Shown piece by piece: positions 17,092 through 25,412 of a stretch of DNA of 64,000 nt. Made by a program: the position numbers and the translations under genes. Position 1 is the stretch's first letter. Each line of letters begins with the position of its first letter. The notes under the pieces are model-generated. The model had not been told where the DNA came from, made no database searches, and saw nothing but the letters and a program-made list of their open reading frames with translations. The stretch lies in assembly GCF_007990245.1 (NCBI RefSeq), contig NZ_BJWG01000002.1:248001-312000 (forward strand), in the 5' to 3' direction. The DNA comes from Cellulomonas composti (GTDB taxonomy: Bacteria; Actinomycetota; Actinomycetes; Actinomycetales; Cellulomonadaceae).

Positions 17092-17825
17092 CTCCGCCGA
17101 CTCCGCCGTATCCCCTGCTCCGGCTCGACGGCGACCACCACGTGCACTCGACGTTCTCCGACGACGCGGTGAGCACCCCGCGGGAGAACCTCGAGGCCGC
17201 CCGACGAGCGGGCCTGCGCGTGGTGCGCATGGTCGACCACGTCCGCACGACGACGACGTACGTGCCCGAGCTCGTCGCGGCCGTGCGGGCGCTGCCCGGC
17301 GTCGACGGGCTCACGGTCCTGACCGGGGTCGAGGCGAAGATCCTCGACGCGACCGGCCGGATCGACGCCCCCGCGGACGTGCTCGCCGCGCTCGGCACGA
17401 CCACCGGCGTGGACCGCGTGCTGCTCGCGGACCACCAGCTCCCCGGGCCCGACGGGCCGTGGAGCCCGCGCGAGACCGCGGCGCGCCTGGCGGGCGGGCT
17501 GCGGCCCGCGGACGTGATCGAGCTGCTGGTCACGGGCACGATCGCGGCGATGCGGCGGGCCGGCCGGGCTCAGCTCGCGCATCCGTTCTCGATCCTGCCG
17601 AAGATCGGCCTGGGCGAGGACGACGTGCCCGACGACCTGCTCGACGAGCTCGCGGCGACCGCCCTCGCCACGGGCACGCCCGTCGAGGTCAACGAGAAGT
17701 GGGGCTGTCCGGGGCCGCGGGTCGTGGCGCGCCTCGACGCGGCCGGCGTCGGGCTCGTCGCGTCGACCGACGCCCACGTGGCGGCGGACGTGGGCGTGTA
17801 CCGGCGGCTCGCGGGGGCGGGATGA
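17088..17825 (+). CDS. PHP-domain metal-dependent hydrolase
   Basis: 245 residues, ATGA overlap with the ATP-grasp gene. The PHP metal ligands are visible in order: HVH in DGDHHVHSTFSDD, His in MVDHVR, Glu in GVEAKILD, His in LADHQL, LAHPF, and the terminal TDAH. PHP proteins are phosphoesterases (histidinol phosphatase, Tyr phosphatases of capsule operons such as Wzb/CpsB type, DNA polymerase proofreading). In this setting a phosphatase on a sugar or phosphotyrosine is most plausible. Cytoplasmic, no signal peptide. Confidence 0.85.
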   Translation: MTPPTPPYPLLRLDGDHHVHSTFSDDAVSTPRENLEAARRAGLRVVRMVDHVRTTTTYVPELVAAVRALPGVDGLTVLTGVEAKILDATGRIDAPADVLAALGTTTGVDRVLLADHQLPGPDGPWSPRETAARLAGGLRPADVIELLVTGTIAAMRRAGRAQLAHPFSILPKIGLGEDDVPDDLLDELAATALATGTPVEVNEKWGCPGPRVVARLDAAGVGLVASTDAHVAADVGVYRRLAGAG

Positions 17826-19303
17826 GTCACGCCACGCGCGACGTCCTGGTCACCGTGCTCGTCGTGCTCGTCGGGATCGCGATCCTTCCGGTGGTCGCGG
17901 GGCTCTACCAGTTCCTGCTCGTGCCGGTGCACGCATGGCGCAACCACCTGGCGCGCGCGCGCCCGTACCTGCCCAACGTGGTGGTCGTGGTGCCGGCGTG
18001 GAACGAGGGCGCGGTGATCGGGGCGTCGCTCGACCGGCTGATGGGGCTCGAGTACCCGCCGGAGCGGCTGCGCGTCCTCGTGGTCGACGACGCGAGCACG
18101 GACGACACCCCCGACGTGGTGAGGGCCCGGGCGGCGCGGCACCCGGGCCGGATCGTGCACCTGCGCCGTGACCGCGGCGGCCAGGGCAAGGCGCACACCC
18201 TCAACCACGGCATCGCGCACGCGCTGGCCGACGACTGGATGCAGGCGCTGCTCATCATGGACGCGGACGTCATCTACGCGCCGGACGCGCTGCGCAAGAT
18301 GACCCGGCACCTCGCCGACGACCGGGTCGGCGCGGTGACCGCCTTCATCCGCGAGGGCAGCGTCCACCCGGGCGCGGTCTCGAGGTTCATCGGGTACGAG
18401 TACGTCACGGCGCAGGCCGCGGCCCGCCGCGCGCAGAACGTCATGGGCGCGATGGCGTGCCTCGCGGGCGGCGCGCAGCTGCACTCGCGCGCCAACCTCG
18501 AGGCGATCGGCGGGCAGGTCGACACCTCGACGCTCGCGGAGGACACGTTCACGACGTTCCTCACGCAGCTCGACGGGCGCCGCGTCGTGTTCGACGGCGC
18601 CGCGGTGGTGCTCGCGGAGGAGCCCGACTCGGTCGCCGCGCTGTGGAAGCAGCGGGTCCGCTGGGCGCGCGGGAACGTGCAGATCACGGGCCGGTTCCGG
18701 CGGGTGTGGTTCCGGCCGTGGCGCAGCCCGCTCGGCCGGCTCGACTTCGGCGTGGTCTGGTTCTCGGTGTTCGGGCTGCCGGTGTTCATGGCGCTCGCGG
18801 CGCTCGCGCTCGACGGGCTCTACCTGCTCGACGGGCAGGCGGCGCAGCGGGTGTTCCGCGGGCTGTGGTGGCTCGCCCTCGTCGCGTACGTGTTCATCAC
18901 CGTCACGACGCTCCTGCTCGACCGCGCCTCCGCGCGCCGGTCGTGGCGCGAGGGGTTGCTGTTCCCGGGCGTCGGCGCGCTCGTCGTGATGTCGGCCGCA
19001 TGGCGGCCCGGGCTGTGGGAGGAGTGGCTCCCCGGTCTGTTCGACCTGCGGCTCACGCCGGACGGGCTGACGGTGTGGACGCTCCTGCTGTACTCGTGGT
19101 CGCTGCTCGCGATGGCGCTCGCGTGGGTCGTGCGATGGGCCGAGACGACGCGCGGCCTGCGCTGGGCGTCGCGGCCGCTGCTCTACCTCGTCGGGTTCGG
19201 GCCGGTGCTGTGCGCGATCACGCTCGACGCGTACTGGCGTCAGGCGCGCGGCGCGGCGGCGGTGTGGGACAAGACCGAGAAGACGGGCCGGGTGATGGGT
19301 TGA
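17822..19303 (+). CDS. Processive family-2 glycosyltransferase (membrane polysaccharide synthase)
   Basis: 493 residues, ATGA overlap with the PHP gene. One N-terminal helix, a cytoplasmic GT-A domain and about four to five C-terminal helices, as in IcaA/PgaC/hyaluronan synthases. All catalytic marks of processive GT2 enzymes are present: Asp89 in VVDDAS, DAD at 147-149, Asp241 in LAEDTF, and QRVRW at 277-281 (the QxxRW acceptor motif). It probably polymerises a nucleotide sugar, perhaps UDP-GlcNAc, and passes the chain across the membrane. The sugar cannot be proved from sequence. A PIG-L deacetylase in the same operon points to an amino-sugar polymer or lipid-linked precursor. Confidence 0.9.
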   Translation: MSHATRDVLVTVLVVLVGIAILPVVAGLYQFLLVPVHAWRNHLARARPYLPNVVVVVPAWNEGAVIGASLDRLMGLEYPPERLRVLVVDDASTDDTPDVVRARAARHPGRIVHLRRDRGGQGKAHTLNHGIAHALADDWMQALLIMDADVIYAPDALRKMTRHLADDRVGAVTAFIREGSVHPGAVSRFIGYEYVTAQAAARRAQNVMGAMACLAGGAQLHSRANLEAIGGQVDTSTLAEDTFTTFLTQLDGRRVVFDGAAVVLAEEPDSVAALWKQRVRWARGNVQITGRFRRVWFRPWRSPLGRLDFGVVWFSVFGLPVFMALAALALDGLYLLDGQAAQRVFRGLWWLALVAYVFITVTTLLLDRASARRSWREGLLFPGVGALVVMSAAWRPGLWEEWLPGLFDLRLTPDGLTVWTLLLYSWSLLAMALAWVVRWAETTRGLRWASRPLLYLVGFGPVLCAITLDAYWRQARGAAAVWDKTEKTGRVMG

Positions 19304-19308
19304 ACGGC

Positions 19309-19488
19309 ATGGACGACGACGGGCGGCACGGTCGCCACGTGGGCGCCGCGGTCGACCCGCTCGACCCGGTCGAGCTCGAGGCCGAGATCCGCGCCGACGC
19401 CCGGGCGGAGCGCCGGCTCGTGCTCGTCGCGGCCGTCGCGGGTGCGGCGGCGGCCGCGGTGGCCGCGCTGCGCTGGCTGGGGGCCTGA
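19309..19488 (+). CDS. Small tail-anchored membrane protein of the REC-PIG-L operon
   Basis: 59 residues from ATG 19309 (TTG 19300, overlapping the previous stop, is an alternative that adds three residues). An acidic N-terminus (DPLDPVELEAEIRADARAE) is followed by a single C-terminal helix RLVLVAAVAGAAAAAVAALR. It sits between the synthase and the receiver gene, with 1 bp to the next start. It may be an accessory subunit of the synthase, as small membrane proteins are for IcaA/PgaC-type enzymes (an inference from position). Confidence 0.6.
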   Translation: MDDDGRHGRHVGAAVDPLDPVELEAEIRADARAERRLVLVAAVAGAAAAAVAALRWLGA

Positions 19489-19489
19489 C

Positions 19490-19849
19490 GTGCGCGCGCT
19501 GGTCGTCGACGACGAGCCCGACGAGGCCGCCCTCCTCGGGACGCACCTGCGCCGCGCGGGCTGCGAGGTCACGTTCGCGACGAGCGCCGAGCAGGTGCTC
19601 GCCGACGCGTCGCTGCTCGATGTCCAGATCGCGTTCGTCGACCTGCGGCTGCCGGGGATGGGCGGGTGGGAGCTCGTCGAGCACCTGCGTCGGCTCCGGC
19701 CGGGCTTGCGCATCGTCGTCGCGTCCGTGCTCGACGAGCACGACTACCCGGCCGCGGACGCCCGCCTGCCCAAGCCGTTCACGGGCGAGGCCGTGCAGCG
19801 CGCGCTCCGTGAGGCCGGATCCGAACCGGACGGGGCGGCGCGCGCATGA
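19490..19849 (+). CDS. Single-domain response regulator (receiver only)
   Basis: 119 residues from a GTG one base after the previous stop. It is a bare receiver: VVDDEPDE acidic pocket, phospho-acceptor Asp51 in FVDLRLPGMGG, Lys in LPKPF. There is no output domain, so it must act by protein contact or as a phosphate relay or sink (CheY/Spo0F style). It is encoded directly upstream of the kinase with an ATGA overlap, so the kinase is its likely phosphodonor; the REC-PIG-L protein competes for the same donor. Confidence 0.88.
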   Translation: MRALVVDDEPDEAALLGTHLRRAGCEVTFATSAEQVLADASLLDVQIAFVDLRLPGMGGWELVEHLRRLRPGLRIVVASVLDEHDYPAADARLPKPFTGEAVQRALREAGSEPDGAARA

Positions 19850-21795
19850 GCGAGCGGCCCCCCGTCGAGCGTCGCACGGGTCGCACGCGTCCCGACGACG
19901 ACGCGGACGGACCGCCGGCCGGGGCGACCGCACCCGGCCCGCCGCGGTCCGCGGCCCTGCCCGACCATCGGCCCGACCCGCCCGATCTTCCCGACCGGCC
20001 CACGGAGCTAGCCGACGATCAGGCCGACGACGAGACCGACGACCTGGTCGGCATGGACCAACGGACCCTCGCGCGCTGGTCGTGGGCGCTCGGCGCCCAC
20101 CCGCGCGTGATGATCCAGCACCTGCCGTTCGACGGGTTGTTCGTGGTCGCGTGCCTGACGCTGGCGCTGCCGTTCTCGCACGTCTCGGGGACGGTCGGGG
20201 TGTGGTTGGCCGTCCTGCTCGTCGTGCTGCAGGTGCTGCTCGCACGGTTCGTGGCGTGGGACCGGCAGCCCGACTGGACGCAGGACGTGCTGCCCGTGCT
20301 CCAGATCGTCGCGGTCGCGTCGCTGCGGGCGGCGACCGGCGGCACGCAGTCGATGTACACGTCGCTCGTCTTCCTGCCGGTGATCACGCTCGCGGCACGA
20401 CCCGGCGTGCGCGGGGTCGTCATCGGGGCGCTCGGCGTCGCGGCGACGATCACGGTGCCGGCACTGATCGACAGCGAGCTCACGCTGACCTCCGCGGTCA
20501 CGTGGCGCGCGGCGTTCGTCGCGCTGGTCGCTGCCGTGGTCGGGGTCGCGGTGCACCGGACGACCGACCGGCTGCGGGCCCGCACCGCCGCGACCAACGC
20601 GCTGCGCGCGAGCGAGGCACGCCTGCTCGCGCAGGTGCAGGCGGACGCGGCCGAGCTCGCACGCGTCGCGGAGCTGCGCCGCACGTCCCGCGACCAGCTC
20701 GTCTCGGTGATCGACTCCGCGACCGAGCAGGCGATCATCGCGACGGACGCGGCGGGCATGGTCGAGGTGTTCAACCGCGGCGCGGAGCGGCTGCTCGAGT
20801 ACTCGGCCGCGCAGGTCGTCGGGCGGGCGTCGCTCGTGGACTTCCACCGGCCCGGTGAGCTCGAGCAGCGGTGGGAGGAGCTGTTCGGCGCGACCGCGCT
20901 CGACGACGACCCGCGGCTACCGCTCGAGGCGCTCGTCGGGCCCGCGCTGGCGGGCCGGTCGGAGTCGCGCGACTGGACGTACGTGCGCCACGACGGCAGC
21001 GAGGTCACCGTCCGGCTGGCCGTCACGCGGCGGCTCGACGTGGACGGCGCGACGATCGGCTACGTGGTGGTCGCGAGCGACGTCACGGCCGAGCGCGAGG
21101 CCGCGCGGCTCAAGGACCAGTTCCTCAGCCTCGTCAGCCACGAGCTGCGCACGCCGCTGACGTCGGTGCTCGGCTACCTCGAGCTGCTCACCGACGGCAC
21201 GGACGACCTGTCCGACGAGCAGCGCGAGTACCTCACGGTCATCGAGCGCAACGCGCGCCGCCAGCTCAAGCTCGTCGGCGACCTGCTGCTCACGGCGCAG
21301 GTGGACGCCGGGACGTTCGCGGTCGCGCCGCAGCGGATCGACGCCGCCGACGTCGCCCGGGCGTCGGTCACCGCCGCGCTGCCGGCCGCCGAGGCCGCCG
21401 GCGTGACGCTGCTCTGCGAGAGCGTGCCGTCGCCCGTCGACGCGGATCCGCTGCGGCTCGCGCAGGCCGTCGACAACCTCGTCTCGAACGCCGTGAAGTT
21501 CACACCGCACGGCGGCTCGGTGCGCGTCGTCGTCGGGCCGGACCGCCGGGCCGACGAGGGCGCGGTCCGCATCTCCGTGGTCGACACCGGCATCGGGATC
21601 CCGCCCGACGAGCTCGACCGCCTCGCGACCCGGTTCTTCCGCGCGACGACCGCGACGCGCCGCGCGATCCCGGGGATCGGGCTCGGGCTGTCGATCGCGA
21701 AGGCGGTGGTCGACGCGCACGGCGGCGAGCTGCAGATCACGAGCACGGTCGGCGAGGGCACGGCGTTCACGATCGCCCTGCCGCCCCCGGCCTGA
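19846..21795 (+). CDS. Membrane sensor histidine kinase with PAS domain
   Basis: 649 residues. A disordered Asp/Pro-rich N-terminus (1-65) leads to about six membrane helices (about 80-240, MASE-like), a coiled coil, a PAS domain (about 285-410: IDSATEQAIIATDAAGMVEVF), the HisKA dimerisation domain with His432 in SHELRTPLTSVLGY, and a HATPase domain with N box NLVSNAVKF, G1 DTGIGIPP and G2 GIGLGLSIAK. It autophosphorylates on His432. The extracellular loops are short, so it probably senses a membrane or intracellular signal. Last gene of the operon; neither receiver in the operon binds DNA. Confidence 0.93.
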   Translation: MSERPPVERRTGRTRPDDDADGPPAGATAPGPPRSAALPDHRPDPPDLPDRPTELADDQADDETDDLVGMDQRTLARWSWALGAHPRVMIQHLPFDGLFVVACLTLALPFSHVSGTVGVWLAVLLVVLQVLLARFVAWDRQPDWTQDVLPVLQIVAVASLRAATGGTQSMYTSLVFLPVITLAARPGVRGVVIGALGVAATITVPALIDSELTLTSAVTWRAAFVALVAAVVGVAVHRTTDRLRARTAATNALRASEARLLAQVQADAAELARVAELRRTSRDQLVSVIDSATEQAIIATDAAGMVEVFNRGAERLLEYSAAQVVGRASLVDFHRPGELEQRWEELFGATALDDDPRLPLEALVGPALAGRSESRDWTYVRHDGSEVTVRLAVTRRLDVDGATIGYVVVASDVTAEREAARLKDQFLSLVSHELRTPLTSVLGYLELLTDGTDDLSDEQREYLTVIERNARRQLKLVGDLLLTAQVDAGTFAVAPQRIDAADVARASVTAALPAAEAAGVTLLCESVPSPVDADPLRLAQAVDNLVSNAVKFTPHGGSVRVVVGPDRRADEGAVRISVVDTGIGIPPDELDRLATRFFRATTATRRAIPGIGLGLSIAKAVVDAHGGELQITSTVGEGTAFTIALPPPA

Positions 21796-21817
21796 CCCGG
21801 CCGACCGCGCGCGCGGA

Positions 21818-22438
21818 TCAGGCGGCGACCTCGCGCACCCACGCACCCTCGTCGGACGGCTGGAACCCGACGCGGCGCAGGTAGTCGCGGCTCGTCGGCT
21901 CCGGCTCGACGACCAGGCGGCGCAGCCCCAGCGCACGGAACACCCCGCTGCGCCCGTAGACGAACTGACCCGGCCGGAAGTCGCGGAACCGCGGCGTGAC
22001 GTAGTCGAGCTGCACCCGCCCGACGCCCGCACCCTCGTCGTGCACCTGCACCACGCCGATGGTCTCGTCCCCCCGCACGACGAGGAAGGCGGCGGTGCCC
22101 GAGGCCGGGCCGGGGTACTGCGGCGCGTGCTTGGCGATGTCCGCGGCGTGCACGTGCAGCACCCGGGCGAGGTAGGCGTCGTCGGTCGCCACCGGCACCA
22201 TCTCGTAGGTCTCCTCGTCACCGCGCTCACGCAGCAGCCGCACGATCCAGACCACGTCGATGATCGAGATCGCGAAGTTCATCACCGCGAAGGGCCACAC
22301 CCCGATCGCGGCGTTGTAGACGGTCGCGATCGCCGCCCCGGTGAGGTTGAGCACCCGGAACCGCATCACCTTCGCCACCATCAGCGAGACGATGACCAGC
22401 ACCGAGCCGATCCAGCCGAAGACCTCGAACCAGTTCAT
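21818..22438 (-). CDS. Membrane protein with C-terminal acetyltransferase-like domain
   Basis: 206 residues. The first 70 residues form two to three helices (FEVFGWIGSVLVIVSLMVAK, then an N-rich helix LNLTGAAIATVYNAA and FAVMNFAISIIDVVWIVRLL) resembling the small YgjV/CBU_0592-like membrane domain. Residues 85-206 look like a degenerate GNAT fold (TAAFLVVRGDETIGVVQVHD, RRVGFQP near the end), lacking a clear RxxGxG acetyl-CoA loop. Function unknown. It is divergent from the next acetyltransferase gene with 54 bp between starts. Confidence 0.7.
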   Translation of the reverse strand: MNWFEVFGWIGSVLVIVSLMVAKVMRFRVLNLTGAAIATVYNAAIGVWPFAVMNFAISIIDVVWIVRLLRERGDEETYEMVPVATDDAYLARVLHVHAADIAKHAPQYPGPASGTAAFLVVRGDETIGVVQVHDEGAGVGRVQLDYVTPRFRDFRPGQFVYGRSGVFRALGLRRLVVEPEPTSRDYLRRVGFQPSDEGAWVREVAA

Positions 22439-22492
22439 CCCCCGAGGCTATTCAGTTGCCGTCGGCCGCGCGGGAGGCGCAGCCTGGTCGGC

Positions 22493-23608
22493 ATGACCAT
22501 CGTCCGGCAGGTTCCGGTCACGGCCACGGCGACGGAGCCGGCGGCCGCCCTCCTGCGCGGCTACGTCACGGCGATGAACGCGGTCACCAGGGACACCTGG
22601 GTGGTCGACGACTTCCGGCGCGAGCCGGACGAGGTCCTCGGCGCGATGCGGCCGACGCCGTACGAGCTCCGGCCCCGGTTCGTCGCGCTCGCCGACGACG
22701 CGGACGACGAGCCCCGCCCCGACCAGGTCCTCGGCTGGGGCGTGCTCAACCTGCCGCAGCGGGAGAACACCTCGTGGGCCTACCTGCAGGTCGGCGTGCT
22801 TCCCGCGGCGCGCGGTCGGGGCATCGGCACCGCGCTCTACGACGCGCTGTTCGCGATCGCGCTCGAGGACGACCGCACGGTCTTCTGGACGGAGACGGAG
22901 CACGCCTCGGAGGCGCCCGCCGGGCCGGACGCGCTCGTCGCGCCGACCGGGTCAGGGCGGGTCCCCGCCGACGACGCGGGTGTGCGGTTCGCGCGCAGCC
23001 GCGGCTGGCGCCTCGAGCAGGTCGAGCGGCACTCGCGGCTCGAGCTGCCCGTCGACGCGGACCGGCTGGCGCGGCAGCGGGCGGACGCCGCGGCGGTGGC
23101 CGGCGCCGGGTATCGCACGATCTCCTGGACCGGTCCGACTCCTGCGCTCTGGCAGGACGCGATGGCGCTGCTGCGCACGCGGATGAGCGCGGGCGTGCCG
23201 CTGGCCGGCCTCGTGTACGAGGAGGACCAGTGGGACGCGGCGCGGGTGCGCGACCACGACGACCAGCTCGTCGCCCGCGGCATGCAGATCATGGTCACCG
23301 CGGCGCTGCACGAGGAGTCGGGCGAGCTCGTCGCGTACTCGGAGTTCGAGATCCCCTCGGTGACCTGGGACTTCGTCTACCAGGGCGACACGTTCGTCCT
23401 GCCGCCGCACCGCGGCCACCGGCTCGGCATGCTCGTCAAGGCGGTCAACCTGCAGCGGCTCGCCGCCGACCTGCCGGACGTGCGCCGCGTGAGCACCTGG
23501 AACGCCGAGGAGAACGACCACATGCTCGCGATCAACGTCGCGCTGGGCTTCCGCCCTGCCGGGTGCTGCGGTTCCTGGCAGCTCAAGGTGGCCGAGCCGG
23601 CGCCGTAG
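22493..23608 (+). CDS. GNAT acetyltransferase with two GNAT modules
   Basis: 371 residues. The first module carries the acetyl-CoA loop (VGVLPAARGRGIGTALYDAL, RGRGIG being the RxxGxG motif). The second, about residues 200-371, has a HRGHRLGMLVKAVNLQRL helix and ends ALGFRPAG. The two-module layout is as in mycothiol synthase and related actinobacterial enzymes, but it is not close enough to name the substrate. The ATG at 22493 has a CAGCCT box 7 nt before it and only a distant GGGAGG, so it may be leaderless. It faces the PadR gene, with a hairpin between them. Confidence 0.82.
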   Translation: MTIVRQVPVTATATEPAAALLRGYVTAMNAVTRDTWVVDDFRREPDEVLGAMRPTPYELRPRFVALADDADDEPRPDQVLGWGVLNLPQRENTSWAYLQVGVLPAARGRGIGTALYDALFAIALEDDRTVFWTETEHASEAPAGPDALVAPTGSGRVPADDAGVRFARSRGWRLEQVERHSRLELPVDADRLARQRADAAAVAGAGYRTISWTGPTPALWQDAMALLRTRMSAGVPLAGLVYEEDQWDAARVRDHDDQLVARGMQIMVTAALHEESGELVAYSEFEIPSVTWDFVYQGDTFVLPPHRGHRLGMLVKAVNLQRLAADLPDVRRVSTWNAEENDHMLAINVALGFRPAGCCGSWQLKVAEPAP

Positions 23609-23628
23609 CCCGAGCGGCACGTGGACGC

Positions 23629-23657
23629 GGTCCCGGACGGTCGACCCGCCCGGGACC
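23629..23657. terminator. Hairpin between convergent GNAT and padR genes
   Basis: GGTCCCGG (23629-23636) pairs exactly with CCGGGACC (23650-23657) across a 13-nt loop. It is placed just beyond the stop of the GNAT gene and before the stop of padR. Confidence 0.5.
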
Positions 23658-23665
23658 CGGCGGGC

Positions 23666-24385
23666 TCAGGTCCCGTCCGCCGGAGCGTCCGTCGGGCCCT
23701 CGGCGGGCTCGGCGAGCAGGCGGTAGAGGTCCCGACGAGCCTGCTCGAGCACCGCGGCGGCGCGCTGCACCTGCGTCGGCGACCCGGTCCGGGCCACCTG
23801 CTCGGCGGCCATCGCGAGCGTGCTCACGGCCTCGTGCATGGCCCGGCCGGGGTGCTCGGGCCGCTCGCTCGCCGCCTGCCAGGGGTCGCCCAGCTCGGCG
23901 GAGCGCTCGGCGACGTACGCCGCGCCGGCCTCGGTGAGGCGCGCCTGCTTGCGGCCCGCCTCGACCCGCAGGTCGACGAGCCCCTCGTCCTCGAGCATCG
24001 CGAGCGCGGGGTAGATGGCGCCCGGGCTGGGGCGCCAGCGCCCCTCGGTGCGCTGCTCGATGTCCTGGATGAGCTGGTAGCCGTGGCGCGGGCCGTCGGC
24101 GAGCAGCAGCAGGATCGCGGCGCGGGTGTCGCCGCGGCCCGCACGCCGGCCGCGGCCGTGGTGACTGCCCGGCCCGAACGGCGGGCCGAACTGGGGGCCG
24201 AAGCCGCGGCCGGACGGGCCGCCGGGGCCGCGGTGCGACCGGCGCATCGTGTCCCAGGCCTCCGTGGCGTCGGCCGCGGCGTACCCGCGTCCGCGGCCGC
24301 CGTGGTGGTGCCGCTCGTGGAACGGCTCGTGCTGCGGGTCGTCGGACGGCTCGTGGCCGCCCGGCATCTCATGGGGGTGTCGCAT
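23666..24385 (-). CDS. PadR-family transcriptional regulator with His-rich N-terminus
   Basis: 239 residues. The winged helix lies at about 88-165 (TRAAILLLLADGPRHGYQLI, then SPGAIYPALAMLEDEGLVD), followed by a helical dimerisation tail. Before it stands an 80-residue His/Gly/Pro-rich extension with many histidines (HHHGGRGRGY, GSHHGRGRRAG), which could bind metal. PadR proteins repress a neighbouring gene and often themselves. ATG 24385 has GGGAGAA upstream. A palindrome over its promoter supports autorepression. The neighbouring gene upstream on the same strand encodes an SRPBCC protein; no transporter target is adjacent. Confidence 0.88.
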   Translation of the reverse strand: MRHPHEMPGGHEPSDDPQHEPFHERHHHGGRGRGYAAADATEAWDTMRRSHRGPGGPSGRGFGPQFGPPFGPGSHHGRGRRAGRGDTRAAILLLLADGPRHGYQLIQDIEQRTEGRWRPSPGAIYPALAMLEDEGLVDLRVEAGRKQARLTEAGAAYVAERSAELGDPWQAASERPEHPGRAMHEAVSTLAMAAEQVARTGSPTQVQRAAAVLEQARRDLYRLLAEPAEGPTDAPADGT

Positions 24386-24436
24386 GGGGGTTCTCCCTCG
24401 GGATCGTCACGTCGACCCGATCAGGTCGACACCGGA

Positions 24437-24466
24437 ACGATATATCGCTGATATGTCGTTTGACAA
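24437..24466 (-). promoter_or_regulatory. padR promoter with overlapping palindromic operator
   Basis: On the minus strand TTGTCA (24466-24461) and TATCGT (24442-24437) form -35 and -10 boxes with 18 bp between. The inverted repeat ACGATATATC-GCT-GATATGTCGT (24437-24459, one mismatch) covers the spacer and -10, as expected of a PadR autorepressor site. Confidence 0.7.
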
Positions 24467-24494
24467 CCCCGGGTGGCGCGCGACCGTGACGCCG

Positions 24495-25280
24495 CTAGCC
24501 GACGACCCCCGCCGGGACCCCCGCTCCGAGGACCGCGCCGCGGTGCGGCCACCACCCCTCCCAGCGCCGCTCGACCTCGTCCCACTGCTCGTCCGTGAGC
24601 CCGAACGTCGAGATCACGGCCGCGACCTGGCCGTGCGGCGGGCTCGCGGCAGCGGGCGTCTCCCGCACCACCAGCAGCGACTCCGTGAGCCCGTGCAGGT
24701 GCAGCCCGAACTGGAAGACGGTGCGGTAGACGAGCGTGCCGCCGAGCGTCGACCCGTCCGGGCGGTGCACCTCGACGTTCCCGCCCACGGGGATGCCGCG
24801 CACGCCGTGCAGCCCGGCGCGGTCGAGCAGCCGGTTGCGTCGGTCGCCCGCGTCGAGCCCCTGCACGGCCAGCGTGCGCCGGTCCACGCCGGGGTGGACC
24901 TCGAGCGCGAACTTGAGCTGGTGCACGGACGTGAGCCAGTCCTCGTCGTGCACGTCGCGCACGCCGTCGTACACGTCGAGCAGACCCTCGTGGCTGCGCC
25001 GCGTGACGGTCAGGTGCGTGTGCCCGGGCTCGTGCGCCGCGGCCCGCAGGACGAGCTCGTCGTGGTTCGGCCAGGACAGCGCGTGCGTCGTCGCATCGCC
25101 CACGACGTCCCGGTGCTCGGTCGGCAGCTCGACGAGGAACCGGTGCAGCTCCTCGTCGTACCCCGGGCCGTCCCAGGCGAACCACCGCCGCGCGAGCTCA
25201 GTGTCACGCAGGTGCTCCCACACGGTGGCCATCGGCACGGCTACGTCGAGCGACACGATCTCGCGACGGTCGAGGGACAT
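24495..25280 (-). CDS. SRPBCC-fold protein of unknown function
   Basis: 261 residues. The N-terminal pattern SLDVAVPMATVWEHLRDTELARRWFAWDGPGYDEE is that of the START/AHA1-type SRPBCC fold, a cavity that binds hydrophobic ligands. The C-terminal half (STFGLTDEQWDEVERRWEGW) also resembles an ending of that fold, so two copies may be present. ATG 25280 is chosen because GGAGGT is 7 nt upstream; a GTG at 25289 overlaps that site. A TAGCGT box on the minus strand at 25345-25340 may be its -10. It reads towards padR. Confidence 0.75.
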   Translation of the reverse strand: MSLDRREIVSLDVAVPMATVWEHLRDTELARRWFAWDGPGYDEELHRFLVELPTEHRDVVGDATTHALSWPNHDELVLRAAAHEPGHTHLTVTRRSHEGLLDVYDGVRDVHDEDWLTSVHQLKFALEVHPGVDRRTLAVQGLDAGDRRNRLLDRAGLHGVRGIPVGGNVEVHRPDGSTLGGTLVYRTVFQFGLHLHGLTESLLVVRETPAAASPPHGQVAAVISTFGLTDEQWDEVERRWEGWWPHRGAVLGAGVPAGVVG

Positions 25281-25412
25281 CGCGCTCACCTCCGAGTCGT
25301 CGTCGACCGAGGGCGCCGGCCCCCGGCGGTTCTCTTCTGACGCTAGCCCTGTTCGCGCAGACGCACACCCGCGCGACAGCCGTACCGGGGCAAGAGGCGT
25401 CGGGGCGATGCG

